Part shown: positions 18,377 to 31,650 of the stretch, in pieces | Numbering within the stretch: position 1 is the stretch's first letter | How the letters are laid out: each line of letters begins with the position of its first letter | Assembly (NCBI GenBank): GCA_016946835.1 | Contig: JACVTC010000010.1 | Location: forward strand, 1,007,501 to 1,071,500 | Length of the DNA: 64,000 bases | DNA from: Neocallimastix lanati (nom. inval.) | Taxonomy: Eukaryota; Neocallimastigomycota; Neocallimastigomycetes; Neocallimastigales; Neocallimastigaceae | Reading direction: 5' to 3' | Notes under the pieces: model-generated | What the model was told of the DNA's origin: nothing | The model's database searches: none | What the model saw: the letters and a program-made list of their open reading frames with translations, nothing else | Translations under genes and position numbers: made by a program

Positions 18377-18633
18377 AAAAAAAAAAATAAATCCTCATCA
18401 TCACTTTTAAATACTTGTGCTTTCTATTCTTATATATCTTAAAGATATATATTGTTATAAGTTAATTATTAGATATTTAAAAAAGATATTTATAGAAATA
18501 TTCTCTTTTTATTGCTTACTATGATTATTATCTTTAATTATATTTTTTGTAAAAAAAAAAAAATAATAAAAAAATAATATAATATATATATATATATATA
18601 TTTTTTTATTTATTTAGATATTATTTGAAATAA
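18377..18633. other. AT-rich spacer between repeats
   Basis: A runs and a TA tract around 18580-18602. Nothing else seen. Confidence 0.6.
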
Positions 18634-18830
18634 ATAATAATTTAGACATATATAATGAGTACCCATCTCCCATTATGACTATAACAAATATAACTGTTAA
18701 ATGGGATATACTTGTATACTAGTACAGCATCGCCCCTCCACACGTCTTTACACGTCTACCTGAGACCGTATTCCCTAACATTCCTACATACATCTCCATT
18801 GACTACGTAGAAATTACGAAATGACAAAGA
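18634..18830. repeat. Dispersed repeat R2, copy B
   Basis: Matches R2 copy A (16323-16505) over about 185 bases with scattered substitutions and small indels. It lies just downstream (3' side) of the ankyrin pseudogene. Confidence 0.65.
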
Positions 18831-18978
18831 TTAAATTTATTTCATTTTTTTCATTAATATCCATAATTTTATATTAAATTTAATATAGTATTCATAATCT
18901 TCTTCATTTATTTCAATCAGATATATAAAGAAATTTTCCCTTTATTTCATACTAATTTTATTTCATATTAATTTTATT

Positions 18979-19425
18979 TCATTTAATTTTCATAGTGACA
19001 TAAGTAAACCAAAAAGAAATATTATCAGTAATTATTGAAAGAATAATTTTCTTTTTCAAAGTTAAAATTTTATGTTCTGTGGAATACTCTGTCAGTAATT
19101 CAAGAATTTCTATTTTTAAAATGAAATAAATATTTTCTTTATTAATTGTCATAAATAATTTTAAATTTATTGGCATATTCTATTAATAGTTTAATAGTTT
19201 AACTATTTCATTGTTATTTTTATTAATATCCTTTAAAAGTGGATACTATCTATGTTTATTTATATCATTAAGAATCAAAATTATTTTATATTTATTTTTA
19301 ATAGTTTGTCAATTTCAATGCTACTATTAAAATTAGTCAATAAAAGTTGATAACCTCCATCTTTATTTTTATCAATCAGAGTTTGAATAATCTCATGTTT
19401 ATTGGTATATTCCATAAACTTATTA
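18979..19425 (-). pseudogene. Decayed ankyrin-repeat gene fragment
   Basis: Reading right to left, recognisable ankyrin pieces appear in order but in different frames and with stops: MEYTNKHEIIQTLIDKNKDG, then ILNDINKH followed by YPLLKDINKNNNEIVKL, then LIEYANKFKII, and a last open piece of 65 codons (19176-18979). The wording matches the intact gene at 14916-15800 (NDKNKNEEYPFLMAI, IKIVKLLIDYSNEHNII). At least one frameshift and several stops separate the pieces, so it is not functional. Confidence 0.75.
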
Positions 19426-20174
19426 AAAATAGTGTTAAAAATAGTATAAAGCACATATGTTCTTTTTTTTTTTTTTTTACATATGGTTAATATCTATGTT
19501 GTATATATTTAAATATGTATTAAATAAAACAATATTTGACTATATTTCTAATATACTTACACAATAAATGTTATTTTTTATATATTTTATATTATGAATA
19601 ACTTTTTTTTTTTTTTTTTTTTTGTATTTTTATTAAACAAGTTTTAAAGTACTCTAATATATATTAAATTTATAATCTATTATCATATAATTTAGCAAAA
19701 GCTACAAAGTATGTTATTAGAGCTGAGGAACGTAGTTGATATTATCTCGGTATCTATACTTAATAGCTAGCATTTGTATACCCTAAATAACTTTCTTATT
19801 AAAAAGTTCTAAATATACGAAACAGAAATATATCATAAGTAAATTTCGAGAATGATAGATAATTTAAAATTTCATTATTAATAAAGAATGGATAAAGTAA
19901 ACTTTTCTTTATTATCTTCTCTTTTCTTTTCTTTTCTTCTCTTTTCTTTTTTTTAGTTTTATTTTTATCATTTTATAAATGAAGCTGTTTAAACTTTACT
20001 AATTAATAAAAAAAATAAATAAAATGAAAAAATAATTTTTTATATTATTTTTTATCAAGCTAATGAAATAAAATGTATATGTAAATATATTTATATATAT
20101 CAACATTAAATATAGATTATTTATATATTAGATAATCCTAATTTCTATTAAATAAAAAATTCTTTTAGTTTCAT

Positions 20175-20213
<39 letters not shown>

Positions 20214-21477
20214 TTTATAATTGCTATTCATTTTCATTTTAAATTTATTTATTTTCACTTTCTTTAAATGATTTAGAATAAAAAATAATAATATAAATTA
20301 ATAATTAAAATAAGAAAAAAAAATAACTTTTCATATAATAATGAAGTGGAAAAAAAAAAAAAAAGAATGAAAATAAAGAATTTTTTATTTAATAGAAATC
20401 TATAAAAAAAGAAAGGAATTCAAAATATAAAAAAAAAAAACAATAACAGTAACAATAAAAATAAAAATGAAGAAGGAAATAAAAATCAATATATAGAAAT
20501 TAAACATAGACATAAAATACGAATAACTATAATAATATTTTTAGTTTTAAATTCTATATATTGTTATGAAATCCAAAAAAAAAAGAAAATATTTTATTTT
20601 ACAAATTAAAAAATATATATAAATAAAATTGAGCAATAGTTAAATTTTATAACTATCATATATAAGATAAAAAAAAAATATATAATAAAATTTTAAATAT
20701 TTTAATAAAAATCCTAAAAATCAAAAAAAAAAAAAAAAAAAAAAAAAAAGGAATCAAAAAAACTTATTTCTTTAATAATTACTATTATTCTTGTTACTAT
20801 TACTATGATTAGACATAATTTTTTTTCATTAAGGTCATATTAATGAATTAATATTTAATAGATATATAAAGGGATTTACCACTATCAATTATTTATAATA
20901 TATTTTTATATATTTGTTGAACACTTTAGATATATATATTTATATAAAATTTTATTTTTATAAACTTTTTGAAATTATATTATATATGAAAATTTTTTTT
21001 CTTAAAAAAAAAATATATAATATTTCAATAATAATATTAGTATTTCTTTTTAAAAAAAAATAAAATAATATTTAAGATTTCATTAAATCATAATATTTGT
21101 GTTGAAAACCTAATTTTTATTTTTTTTTTTTTTTAAAAAATAATTATTTAAGATATTTTAAAATTTCATTAAATCTTGACATCTGCGTATAAATTAATTG
21201 CTTATATTTAATTTAATTTAATTTTTTTTTTTTTTTTTTTTTTTTTCTTTTTAAAAAATATTATAGTTTTTTAAGATTCCATCAAATTCCGTATAAATTA
21301 ATTGTTTTCATTTAATTATTATTTTTTTTTTTAAAAAAAATATTATAATATTTAAGATTTCATAAAGTCATGATATCTATATAGAAATCAATTTAATTTT
21401 AATTTTTTTTTTTTTTTTTAAAAAAAAAAATTAAAAATAAATGAAATTTAAAAAAAAATTAAAATTTAAAAAATATA
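19426..21477. other. Intergenic with one unassigned island
   Basis: A short island of mixed composition at about 19694-19810 (contains GAGCTGAGGAACGTAG) has no match that I can see in the window. The remainder is homopolymers, a CTTTT run near 19918-19952, and TA-rich filler. Around 21060-21440 a motif of the type TTAAGATTTCATxAAxTC followed by a T run recurs about four times at 90-110 base spacing, a degenerate tandem array. Confidence 0.5.
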
Positions 21478-23480
21478 CTTTCTGGGATTCTATACCATGG
21501 ATTCTGTACTTATACCTGATATATAAATAAAAAAAAAAAATTTAAAGTTCAATAAATTTAATAAAAATCATTATAATAATAAAAATAAATTACATTCCTT
21601 AGAAAAGATTAAAAAAAAAAAAAAAAAAATCATGGATAATAATACAAATAATACATAGTCATTCTTTTATGGACTTTTTTAAAATATATATATATATATT
21701 GATATATATATATATATTTTTTTTTTTGATTAGTAATATATATTATATTCTTATTAAATAAAAGCTTCTGTATATATATATAGTAAGACATATTTTAATT
21801 TTTTTCCTATTTATTAATGTTTTTTTATTTTATTTTTTTTTTATTTTTGTGGCAATTGAATTTCTTTAATTCAAAGCTTCATTTCTTCACAATATAATAA
21901 TATTTATTATATTAGAAGTTAATCCTGTAAATGTTAATACTATACGAATGGTCAATTTGAACTTGTTGAATGTTTTCATAAAGATTGCACCAAAAAAGTA
22001 ATAAAAAAAGAGATTTAAATGAACATATAAAAACCTGTGATTTTCAAAAAAAATAGAGTGTGAATTTTGTCATACAACTTACTTTCAAAAGGATAAAATG
22101 GTATAAATAAAATAAAGCTAAATGATATTAAAAAAATTTCAGTTCAAATGTAATAATACTAATTAAATTTTAATATTTATAATATATATCATATTATAGT
22201 TATTACTATCTATTATTATTTTATATTTAATACTATTCACTTAAATAATAAAGAAAAAAAATTTTAAAAGTAATACCAATATCTATGAAACAATGAAATT
22301 ATTAATAATAATAAAAATATATTAAAAAAAAAAGAAACAAATATTGAATTGTAAAGAATTTGTAAAGGTAAATCCATCTGAAAAGGAAGATATCACAATT
22401 TTTTGTCCTTTCAAAGGTTATGGTTGTACTTGGAACCAATAAATTAGAAGATTTAAAGGAACATCCAAAGAAACGTCTGTATTATCAATTTTAAAGATTT
22501 CTTTCAAAATATTTATCATAAAAATCCAAAACAATTGAAGTCTGAAAATTCAGAATTAAGGGAAAAGACGTATTATTTGATGAATGAAATCAATGTTCTA
22601 AGAATAGAATTGAATCAATAGAAGAGTTCAGAGATAGCTTCACAACAACAACAACAATATGCTCTTTAAGAAAGTATGATGGAATTAAAAAAATGAAGTG
22701 ATTGATTTATAATATGATAATGAGAGGAACTTAATATCAATCTGAATGATTATGAGATGCCATATAGGAGAATAGTCATCCAATAAGAAAATAATAATGG
22801 AAGAAGAATTGGAATCTTTAAGAAATTCTTTTTAATCTATTCAATTTCAAGTACTTTCTTATATGAAATTTATAAAGGAAAACAATAGAATTGGCGCAGG
22901 TGTTGATCTTGGTGTTGGTGTCGGTATTAATACTTCTAATAATATTAAAAAGTTAACCTCAACTCATAATGAAATATCACCTCCATCTATTTACAATAGT
23001 TCAAAGCTTTTACAATTAGATTCAAATAGGTTTAATAAATCCAATAGTCATGATAATAATAATGGGATGAAGGATATCAATGTTATAACAACAAGTGATG
23101 ATTTCTATGGATTTAATTTTAATTTAAGATCAAGATAACGAGGTAATTCTGAAACTTATAAGTCCTTCAGAAATTATTATAAGGTAAAAAAAAATTTTCA
23201 AAAATATAAATAATGAGAAAAGGAAGTTTGAAGATATATATATTTAAAAGAAAAGTAATTTATACATACATAAATATATGCATATATGTATTGGTAATAA
23301 TTAATCTAATATTAACAAGTTACAAAATTTATAAATTAATTGATAAATAATATGTTTAAAAAAAATTGTAATAAAAAATAAATTAATAAAATAAAATCAC
23401 AATTCATTATAAATAAACTATAATAAATAGATTATATCAATTAATTCTTTTTTTTTTTTTGTCTTTAATATTATTGTATT
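21478..23480 (+). repeat. Duplicated segment D, copy 1 (contains TRAF-like pseudogene)
   Basis: The left part (21478-21840) matches 26163-26570 in the same orientation. It shares TTCTGGGATT, ATACCATGGATTCT, AATACATAGTCATTC and TTATTAAATAAAAGCTT in the same order. The right part (about 23160-23480) matches about 27500-27800. The middle matches 26725-26945 in inverted orientation. Confidence 0.75.
21940..23138 (+). pseudogene. TRAF-type zinc-finger protein, decayed
   Basis: The first finger block near 21948-22090 reads QFELVECFHKDC, then after a frame change RDLNEHIKTCDF, then ECEFCHTTYFQKDKM. A second block near 22366-22470 reads KVNPSEKEDITIFCPFKG, YGCTWN, then KLEDLKEHPKK in another frame. 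A coiled-coil-like stretch follows (SENSELREKTYYLMNEINVL, about 22545-22620). The last 91-codon open piece (22863-23138, MKFIKENNRIGAG) is Ser/Asn-rich and has no known domain. Several frameshifts and stops rule out a working gene. TRAF-type fingers bind proteins or ubiquitin in signalling; here only the fossil remains. Confidence 0.7.
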
Positions 23481-24103
23481 ATTTAAGTCTTTTTTCAATA
23501 TCTTTTTTTTTTTTATTATCTTTTTCGAAATGATTATTTAGTGTAAATATCATAATGGTTTCTAAGTAATCAAGATATTAATAAATTAAAAGTTCCTTTT
23601 TTTTTTTCATAAAAAAAATAATAAAAATAAATAACAAATTTCCTATAAAAATTGTACATATAACCAAAAATCAAGAAGAAAGAGTAATCATCCTAATTTA
23701 AAATTTTGTTTGAATTAAATACCCAAATTCTTAAAAACTATAGTTCATTATTTAATTTAATTGATATCTATTAATTATTGTAATAGTTATAATATCTCTT
23801 ATTATTAAGTAAATCTTCATGATATTTACAATAATGATTAGTAGTTCATATCTACTTATAATTAATATTTTGAAATATTTTTTATTTAGATATTTATGAA
23901 TTAAAAGTAGAAAACTACGAATCAAAAGGAAATAATTTAATATTTTGAAATTTTTAGTAATGAAAATATTTAAAATAATAATATTATAATATTATTAATC
24001 TTATATAATTATTATTGTTGTTTAATTTTATAATATTTATAAATAACATAAACAATATTATCCTTAATATATTTTCTAAGATTTATATAATTTAAATAAT
24101 TGA
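23481..24103. other. Intergenic, no gene seen
   Basis: AT-rich sequence between duplicated segment D copy 1 and the secreted-protein gene; no coding signal. Confidence 0.6.
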
Positions 24104-24851
24104 TTATAAAAGATATAAAACAATACAATTGATAAATATATATATTACTATATTTTTTAATGAAATAATAGATTTTTTTGCCGATGATATATCATATAAA
24201 GAAGTACATTTGGTATTTATGAATGCTCCATTTGGACATAGAGTAGAATTCCACACATTTACTTTTGTATTATTATTATTATTGCATGAATATAATGGTT
24301 TCAACCTTCCTTTTGAAATATAACTAATATCTTCACATTTATCATAAGATTTACATATTATTGTACTACTATTAAGCTTATAATTATCAAATGTACTATC
24401 ACTATCCATGTTATATAATTTATTATCTAATAATTCGGTTTCAATGGAATTTTCTGTCGTATTTTTAATATTACTATTGGTACTATTATTTGATAATATA
24501 TGATCATCTCTTATTCCTAACGTCATCTTTTCTTTATAGTATTTATTTTTTGATTCAAATCCATTATATGATTGTTTATATAAAATTTTATACTTCATAC
24601 ATTGATATAAATTTTCATTTAATAAAATTAATGCTTCATTGTTAATATAACTGCAATTTAATTCATTATTTTCTTTTATACATTTATAAAGATATCCATT
24701 TGAAATATAAAACCCTTCCTCTTTTTATAATAAATTATTTATATAATTTAAATAAAATTAATTTATATATGTATAGTTAATATTAATTAATATTAATAAG
24801 TAAATGACAAATTATATTATTATTATTTTTATTATTTATTTATTTGTTATT

Positions 24852-24937
<86 letters not shown>

Positions 24938-25712
24938 TTATTATTATTATTATTATTATTAACTCTAGAATGATATATAATTTATTGTTTTTAATTTATT
25001 TATATATATATATATACTAATATATATATTATTAATTTTTATTTACCTTTTATTTGAATTATTCCATAGTCTTCTAATTTTACTAATATTAATCTTGATT
25101 TATTATCTTTTAAAATAACTCCAGGAAGATTATTTGATTTTGATATATTTAAAATATAATAATGCCAATCAATTTTATAATTATCAGATTTATAAAGGTC
25201 AATATAGTTTGAAGGTGAATAACAAACTTTATATATTTGATTACTTTTATATATAAGACCAACATCATTTGTTTCTGTACATTTTGTTTTATAAGCATCA
25301 TTGATAAGAGAGCAAGTTTGTCCATCACAATAAAAAATAAATAATTCTTCATTTTCTGAAAAGTACTCATTATTATAATATCCATTCTTCATTTCTTTAA
25401 AAGGAATAAAATTACAGAAACTATTATTACAATATATTATTTTGTTTTGATTATTAAAAGTATAATAAGCATAAATTTGTTTGGTCGTATATTTTAAGTA
25501 AATTTGATTTTTATATATTATATGTAAATAGCCTGATATATCGAGAAAATCTTCATTTGGTATAAACGTATAAGCTTTATCATTATTTAGAATAATTTCA
25601 TCACATTTTATCGTATTAAATTGTTCACAATTATAAAATTTATAGTGATCATCTATTGTAATTTTAGAATTAATATCTATTTTATCATCTTTAGTTACAA
25701 TAGTTCCAGGTT
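24104..25712 (-). CDS. Secreted Cys-containing, tail-anchored protein, scaffoldin-like (5' end missing)
   Basis: Two exons read in one frame: 25712-25047 and 24720-24104, joined G|AG across a GT-AG intron, about 426 residues. Repeating units carry the pattern GYY or GFY, short insert, then Cys pairs: GYYNNEYFSENEELFIFYC then DGQTCS, and GFYISNGYLYKC then ELNCSYINNEALILLNENLY. Between them are NLPGVILKDNKSRLILVKLE and the related PGTIVTKDDKIDI. This wording is like the repeats of anaerobic-fungus scaffoldins, which hold dockerin enzymes on the cell surface (family memory, not searched). The Asn/Thr/Ser-rich stretch and the final hydrophobic segment (SLKNIVIYIFINCIVLYLL) fit a membrane or GPI-type anchor. 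No start codon or signal peptide is found: upstream lies only a 220-base ATT tract and then duplicated TRAF DNA. The gene is probably 5'-truncated. Confidence 0.55.
24854..24961. repeat. (ATT)n microsatellite inside the intron of the scaffoldin-like gene
   Basis: About 108 bases of ATT with one TTTT interruption, located between the two exons. Confidence 0.9.
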
Positions 25713-25834
25713 CTTTTCTTTTTTTTTTTTTTTTTTATTAGTATTAATATTAATTAGATTAAGGAAAAAATATATATATTATACAAAATTGTTATTAATA
25801 TTTTGTTTGTTAAAAATTTATTATTATTATACTC

Positions 25835-26058
<224 letters not shown>

Positions 26059-26162
26059 GCAATTAGATATAAAAATGTAAAAATTTTTTGCATTTTTTTT
26101 TTTTAAGTCTATTATAAATTTTTTTAATTTTTTTTTTTTCTTTTTTTCTTTTAAAAAAGTTA

Positions 26163-26560
26163 TATTTTCTGGGATTTTATACCATGGATTCTATACCATG
26201 GATTCTATACCCATACATGATAGATAAATAACAAAAAAGTTTAAAATTTAATAAATTTAAGTCATTATAATAATAAAAATGAATTACATTCCAAAGAAAG
26301 GATTAAAAAAAAAATAATAATAATAAATAAAATAAAAAAACCATCAAAAAATAATATATATAATACATAGTCATTCAATTATGGACCTAATTAAACTATA
26401 TATATTGACATTATATATTATTTTATATTACAATAACATTTAGTTAATATTTTTTTTTTTTTTTTTTGATTAATAATATATATTTTATTCTTATTAAATA
26501 AAAGCTTATGAATATATATAGTAAAACATATTTTAGTTTTTTTTTCCTATCTATTAATGC

Positions 26561-26591
<31 letters not shown>

Positions 26592-27800
26592 AAGAAAAAA
26601 AAAGTAACAATATTTAATTAATAATTAATAAATAAGATTTAATATAAAAATAAAAATTTTATATTTTTATTTTATTTATTTATTTTAATTAAATAAATAA
26701 AATAATAAAATAATATATATTTTTTCTTCTTTCATCCGTCAAATGATATATTTTTACCTAGAATTTTCAGTAATTCAATAGTTTTGTATTTTTTAGATAA
26801 ATACTCTCGAAGAACTTTAGAAATTGATAATATAAATATTCCTTTTCATATCCCTTTAAATGTTCTAATTAGTCGTTTCAAGAACAATCATAATCTTTGT
26901 ACCTATAAGAAATATAATATTTTTCTTTTCAGGTGTATATGCCTCTGAAAATTCGTTACAATTCCATATATAATTATCTTCTTTTTTTTTATTATTATTA
27001 TTATTTTTATATTAATTTTTATTTTTTTTTTTATTATTATTAATAACATCGTAATAACTTCATAATTGTTAGTCTTATTTATTTTTTTAATTGAATATAA
27101 AAAGAAATGATATTAAATATAAAATAATAATAATTATATAAGAATACTAATAAATATAATATCAATAAATTTAAATTATATATATATATATAATATATTT
27201 TTGAAATTTAATTCCATTGATAATAATATTTAAAAAAGATAATTGATAAAAAAAAATATAAAAATAATTAAAAATAATAATAACAATATTGGAATAATAA
27301 CTAAAAATAGTTATAATAAAAATATTTTACTCACAGGATTTAATAGTGGTAACATGGACATAATAAATTAGAATTAACAAAAATGACTTTTAATATAATA
27401 TATATTATTAAATATTAAATATAGTGAAGTATATAAAAATTGACAATCTCTATGAGTTTAATTTTAATCCATAGTCAAGACAATGAAGCAATTCGGAAAC
27501 CAAAAAATCTTTAGAATTTATTAAATGAGAAAGAAAACTTTCAAAAATATAAATAAGAAAGGGAAATTGAAAGATTTATATATTTATTTGTAAGAAAAAA
27601 AAGTTTATATAAAGAAATATTAATATATATTTAATATATATATAATTAATATGATATTAATAAATTATTAATAAATAATATATTTAAAAAAAAAATATAT
27701 ATATATATATATAATAAAAAAAATAATTAAATTAAAAAATAAATTATAAATAAAATTTAATATATCAATTAATTTAAAAACTTTTTTATATAAATTGGTA
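26163..27800. repeat. Duplicated segment D, copy 2 (rearranged)
   Basis: The left part (26163-26570) and right part (about 27430-27800) match copy 1 (21478-21840 and about 23100-23480) in the same orientation. The centre (26725-26945) matches copy 1 inverted. AT-rich filler replaces the remainder of the pseudogene. Confidence 0.75.
26725..26945 (-). pseudogene. Inverted TRAF zinc-finger fragment
   Basis: On the minus strand the sequence reads KDYDCSWKR, then in another frame EHLKGYEKEYLYYQFLKF. This corresponds base by base with copy 1 at about 22415-22560 (KGYGCTWN, KLEDLKEHPKKRLYYQF). The flanks on both sides are in the opposite orientation, so the piece was inverted in place. Confidence 0.7.
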
Positions 27801-27844
27801 AATAATTAAAACAAATTAATAATAAATTATAAAAAGAGTAAATG

Positions 27845-30800
27845 GTTTACATTAATATTAAAAAATCACATTATGAGTTTCGAGGAATAAATGGCCTCTA
27901 ACTCTTCTCATTTATCAATGATAACTCCATGTGTATAAAAATTATCATTCGAATCTGTATCAAAATTTCTTCTATGCCTTATCGTTTCGATGTCGAGCTC
28001 TTGACAGTATATACAAATTGATCATTGTGTAAAAATCATTAATCACAATAGACATAACATCAGTAAGGAATTCCGCGAGCCACACAAAATATGAAAAAAC
28101 AATAAAGAAAACTTTCTCGAAGGCGATTAAAAAATATTATTAATAAAGAGCCTTCTTTTACCCAGAACTAATCTTTTAAGATTTCATATTTTGCATTTCT
28201 GCCAAGAAGGATACAGAGTATATAAAAATTAGTATTATTATCAAAATCTTCTTTTTTATCATTAGGAATGTTCAAAAGGTTTCTCATGAATGATCAGAAA
28301 AAAATTAATAAAAATTTTCATCAACAAATTGAATTAATTGCTCATTAAAATCATCAAATTTAGGCCCAAAAGTATCTAGTATATAAAATTTGGTATGCTG
28401 TTACTTTCACCACAACAGGAACAATCTTTCTGATATCAATTTACTTTTTATATAAAGTTTCTCATCAAATTTGAATTTACATTTAATTCGTTCCATCCAA
28501 AAAAAATCAAAGAAAAAACTGTGAATATTTTTGTGAGAGAAGTTAACTAAAACCAAATTAAAACTTCTTCTTTTATTTAAATTGATAAAATCGCAAGAAC
28601 ACTCGTATAATGAACATTTTTCCCAGTATAACTTCCCTATTTCTCAAGGAAGTTTAATATTGTTTTTGCGTATTATTAATTTATGTGCTTTTTTTTTTCA
28701 TATATGAATAATTCGAAAGTGTTGCCATATTTTTAGCTATAAATAAAAAATAATACAATAAGACACTTTCCACTTTTTAAAGCGTCGAATCATCACCTTA
28801 GCACAGAAACTACCTATAAAAGTTATAAATAGTTCCTTTGACATATTATATATAGTAGTATTGGAAGTCTTATTTTTAAACCCAAAACTCCAAAACAAAC
28901 CTCGATTTAGAGCAGATTGAGCATTTTCGGTGATCTTTTTATTTAATCCTAATAAAGGTACATAATACAGAACTAAAATATGGACAAAGGAGACTATAAT
29001 TCAAGTTTTAAAGTAGAAAGGTACATTTCTATCGGTTAAAAATCTGTAGAAAGAATTATTCGTATAATTTATTTTATCATTCATCTTAACAATAATTAGT
29101 TCTAAATCCAATGATTCATTGAAAGGTATTCCAAGATATATATATTGATTAGTACTTAGTAGACCATTCATTCCATGTCTTAAAAGTAGAATTTTCATAA
29201 TATCTAGAAGGTATAACATTTTTTGGTTTAATAACAAGTATAACCCATTTACTTTATATCAAATGTTATTTCCTTTTTTTGATACTATAATCAAGAGTTT
29301 TTTTTAAAAGATTTTTGAGTGAGGATTTAGTAAGACTCAACAAAGACAATATCATCAGCAAATATACCATTATAATATTTTTTTTCCTTTCAGTAGTCAC
29401 ACCATACCTCATACATTTATCAATTATGTTAATGATATATATATATTAAATAAAATAGGTGATAAAAGGGCATCTTTGGCAACCACTACGATGTATTGGA
29501 AAGTTTGTATAATTAAAATTTGTATGAGCTTTCGAAGTAAGGTTTAAATTATTAATGAATTGAAGGCACCTATCACGAAAACCAATGTTATTATGTTTTG
29601 TAAGTATGTTATAAATAGGATCAAAGTCATAAGCTTTTTTGAGGTCAAGAAAAGCAAGAAAAGTATATTGTTTGTTAAATTTTCTTCTTTGGAAAATTTC
29701 ACAAATGGAGACAAATAAACTGATACATTCTCCCATATTTCTAAAACTAAATTGTTCTAGTCTAATTACTCCATGAGATAAAGCTAAGTTCAAAACTCTT
29801 TTAGTGGTGACATAATCTTTATTCCTACATTGATGAGTGAAATATTACAATTATTACAATATGAAAGATCCCCCTTTTTAGAAATGTAAACAATAGAAGT
29901 AGAACTCCATTCATCAGGGAAGTTACCATCCCAAATTTTATTAAAGGGTAAAAATAGATATTTTGCAACAAATGGGAATAAGTAATTTCCTGAATAGAAA
30001 TCATCCTGAAAAGAGGCGCATCTCTCAGAATTGAATAATTCTTTAAAAAAAATCTGTTTGTTTACCATCAGGACCTGATGCTTTGTTAATTTTCATTGAA
30101 AGACCAGCAGAATTAATTTTTGAAATTGAAATTGGTTGATTAATATCCAATGATTCCTGAAGAGAAGAAGAATTATCAAGTGTTCGTTTCCAATAATTTT
30201 AATTAAGACTCTGGCCGATCATATCAGACGAAAGTTCTTCATAGTGTTTTGCAAAACGGTTGAGCCAACCTTCTTAAGATACTAGAACATTACCTGCTTT
30301 ATCTTTAATGTACACAGGTGATTGGGAGGGAAGGATAGAAAGAACGTTTAGAAGATTTTATTAAGTCCAGACCAACCAATATTTGCCCAATGAAATGAAT
30401 CAAAATTTTAAGTCTAATCATCTTTAATATTTCTCTTAATACTAATGATATTAATCAGAAAAAAACCTGTATTTTTTGAAGAGATCACAAAATTCTTGAA
30501 AATTAGACAAATCACTTTTAAGTTTAAAATTTTTAAATCCATTATATAAAATAAATGCTTTTTCTTAAGTCAATTTTTTAATGTAAGAATGTAAGCAAAT
30601 AAATGCTGAACCATGCAGAATTTTAGGAACTTTTGCTTGAATTTCATCACCTAACTTCATTGGTTGTATCAAGAAGTTTATTTACCATTTGTGTTAGAGC
30701 CCAGATTTTCATTATGGTCAAATTCATCTAGTAAACATGTGTATTTATTATGAGAGAAAATTGCTACATGTTTATCTCTTACAAATTTGACTAGACCATT

Positions 30801-31650
30801 TAATTTTCTTACAAAAGGGGGAGTAGTAAAACCATCAAGGAGATAATTTTTTTTTTACAAGAAAGTATAAGTGGTTAATGGTCAGAGATATCATTAAAAG
30901 AGTTTCATACAGAAGCAATATTCATACAATTTGTCATTAACAATTACAAAGTCAGTACAAGAATTCTTTCTACCATTAGACCAAGTAAACTGGTGATCAA
31001 CTATAACCATAACAAATCATTGAGGAGAAATTCTAAGAATAAGATCCTTAAGTTGCTGTTTAGTCATTTTTAAATCATTAACAATAACAGAAGGATTATT
31101 CTGGTGATTATTGAGCTAATTAATAAAAACAATTTTCGCTTTATCTTTAAAGCATTTCTATATTATATATACATATATATATATAATTTTTTTTTTGTTG
31201 GGGATGTAAACGTTTCCTAATTATCATCGAATCCCTCAAAAGTAAACTATATTTACTGGAACTATATATCAATATTTTAAATTATCATTAATGAATTGGC
31301 ATGAATTGCAAATACTAATAAAAAGGTCATGCATAATAGGGATCTTCATGTCTGTACGTCTCAATACTGCTTTGTAATGATTGAGAAATGAATAGGAATT
31401 AGAGAAAGAATTCAGGAATGAACAACTACTAACTTCTTAATGACAAATGCAAATAGGATTTGAAATTGAATTGAAATGAGAGAGTCAATCACGTTTTTCA
31501 GAGTTTTAATCATTAATATTCCAGCTAACACAGAGGTTAAAATGTTGAATATTGGAGAAGGGACTAGAATACAAAGGATTATCAGAGATATGAATATAGT
31601 GGGTCTAGAATAATACCTGATTTTATTATAATTTATACCACTAGATGTGA
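27845..31650 (-). mobile_element. APE-type non-LTR retrotransposon (LINE), dead copy
   Basis: ORF2 pieces occur in the expected order on the minus strand. An apurinic-type endonuclease starts near 31540 (VSWNIND then NSEKRD, as in SWNINGxxxxKRD). It continues with HYKAVLRRTDMKIP, LGNVYIPN near 31220, and FTWSNGRKNSCTDFVIVN near 30990-30930. Reverse transcriptase follows: WDGNFPDEWSSTSIVYISKK near 29950-29880, FLDLKKAYDFDP near 29640, a GCQRCPF box near 29480, and the catalytic box GIFADDIVFVE at 29368-29336. A CSCCGE zinc-knuckle-like motif lies near 28420. Many stops and frameshifts show it is not active. The 3' end abuts duplicated segment D near 27845. No poly(A) tail or target-site duplication was seen, and ORF1 was not identified. 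The clade cannot be fixed by eye. Confidence 0.85.

Noticed and set aside
11916-19000. LTR retrotransposon as the source of the R1 and R2 islands
   Set aside because: No long terminal repeats, primer-binding site or gag/pol motifs seen; poly(A) tails fit non-LTR retroposition for R1.
22863-23138. Independent 91-codon gene
   Set aside because: It lies in the decayed 3' part of the TRAF-like locus, has no domain, and its counterpart in the second copy is lost.
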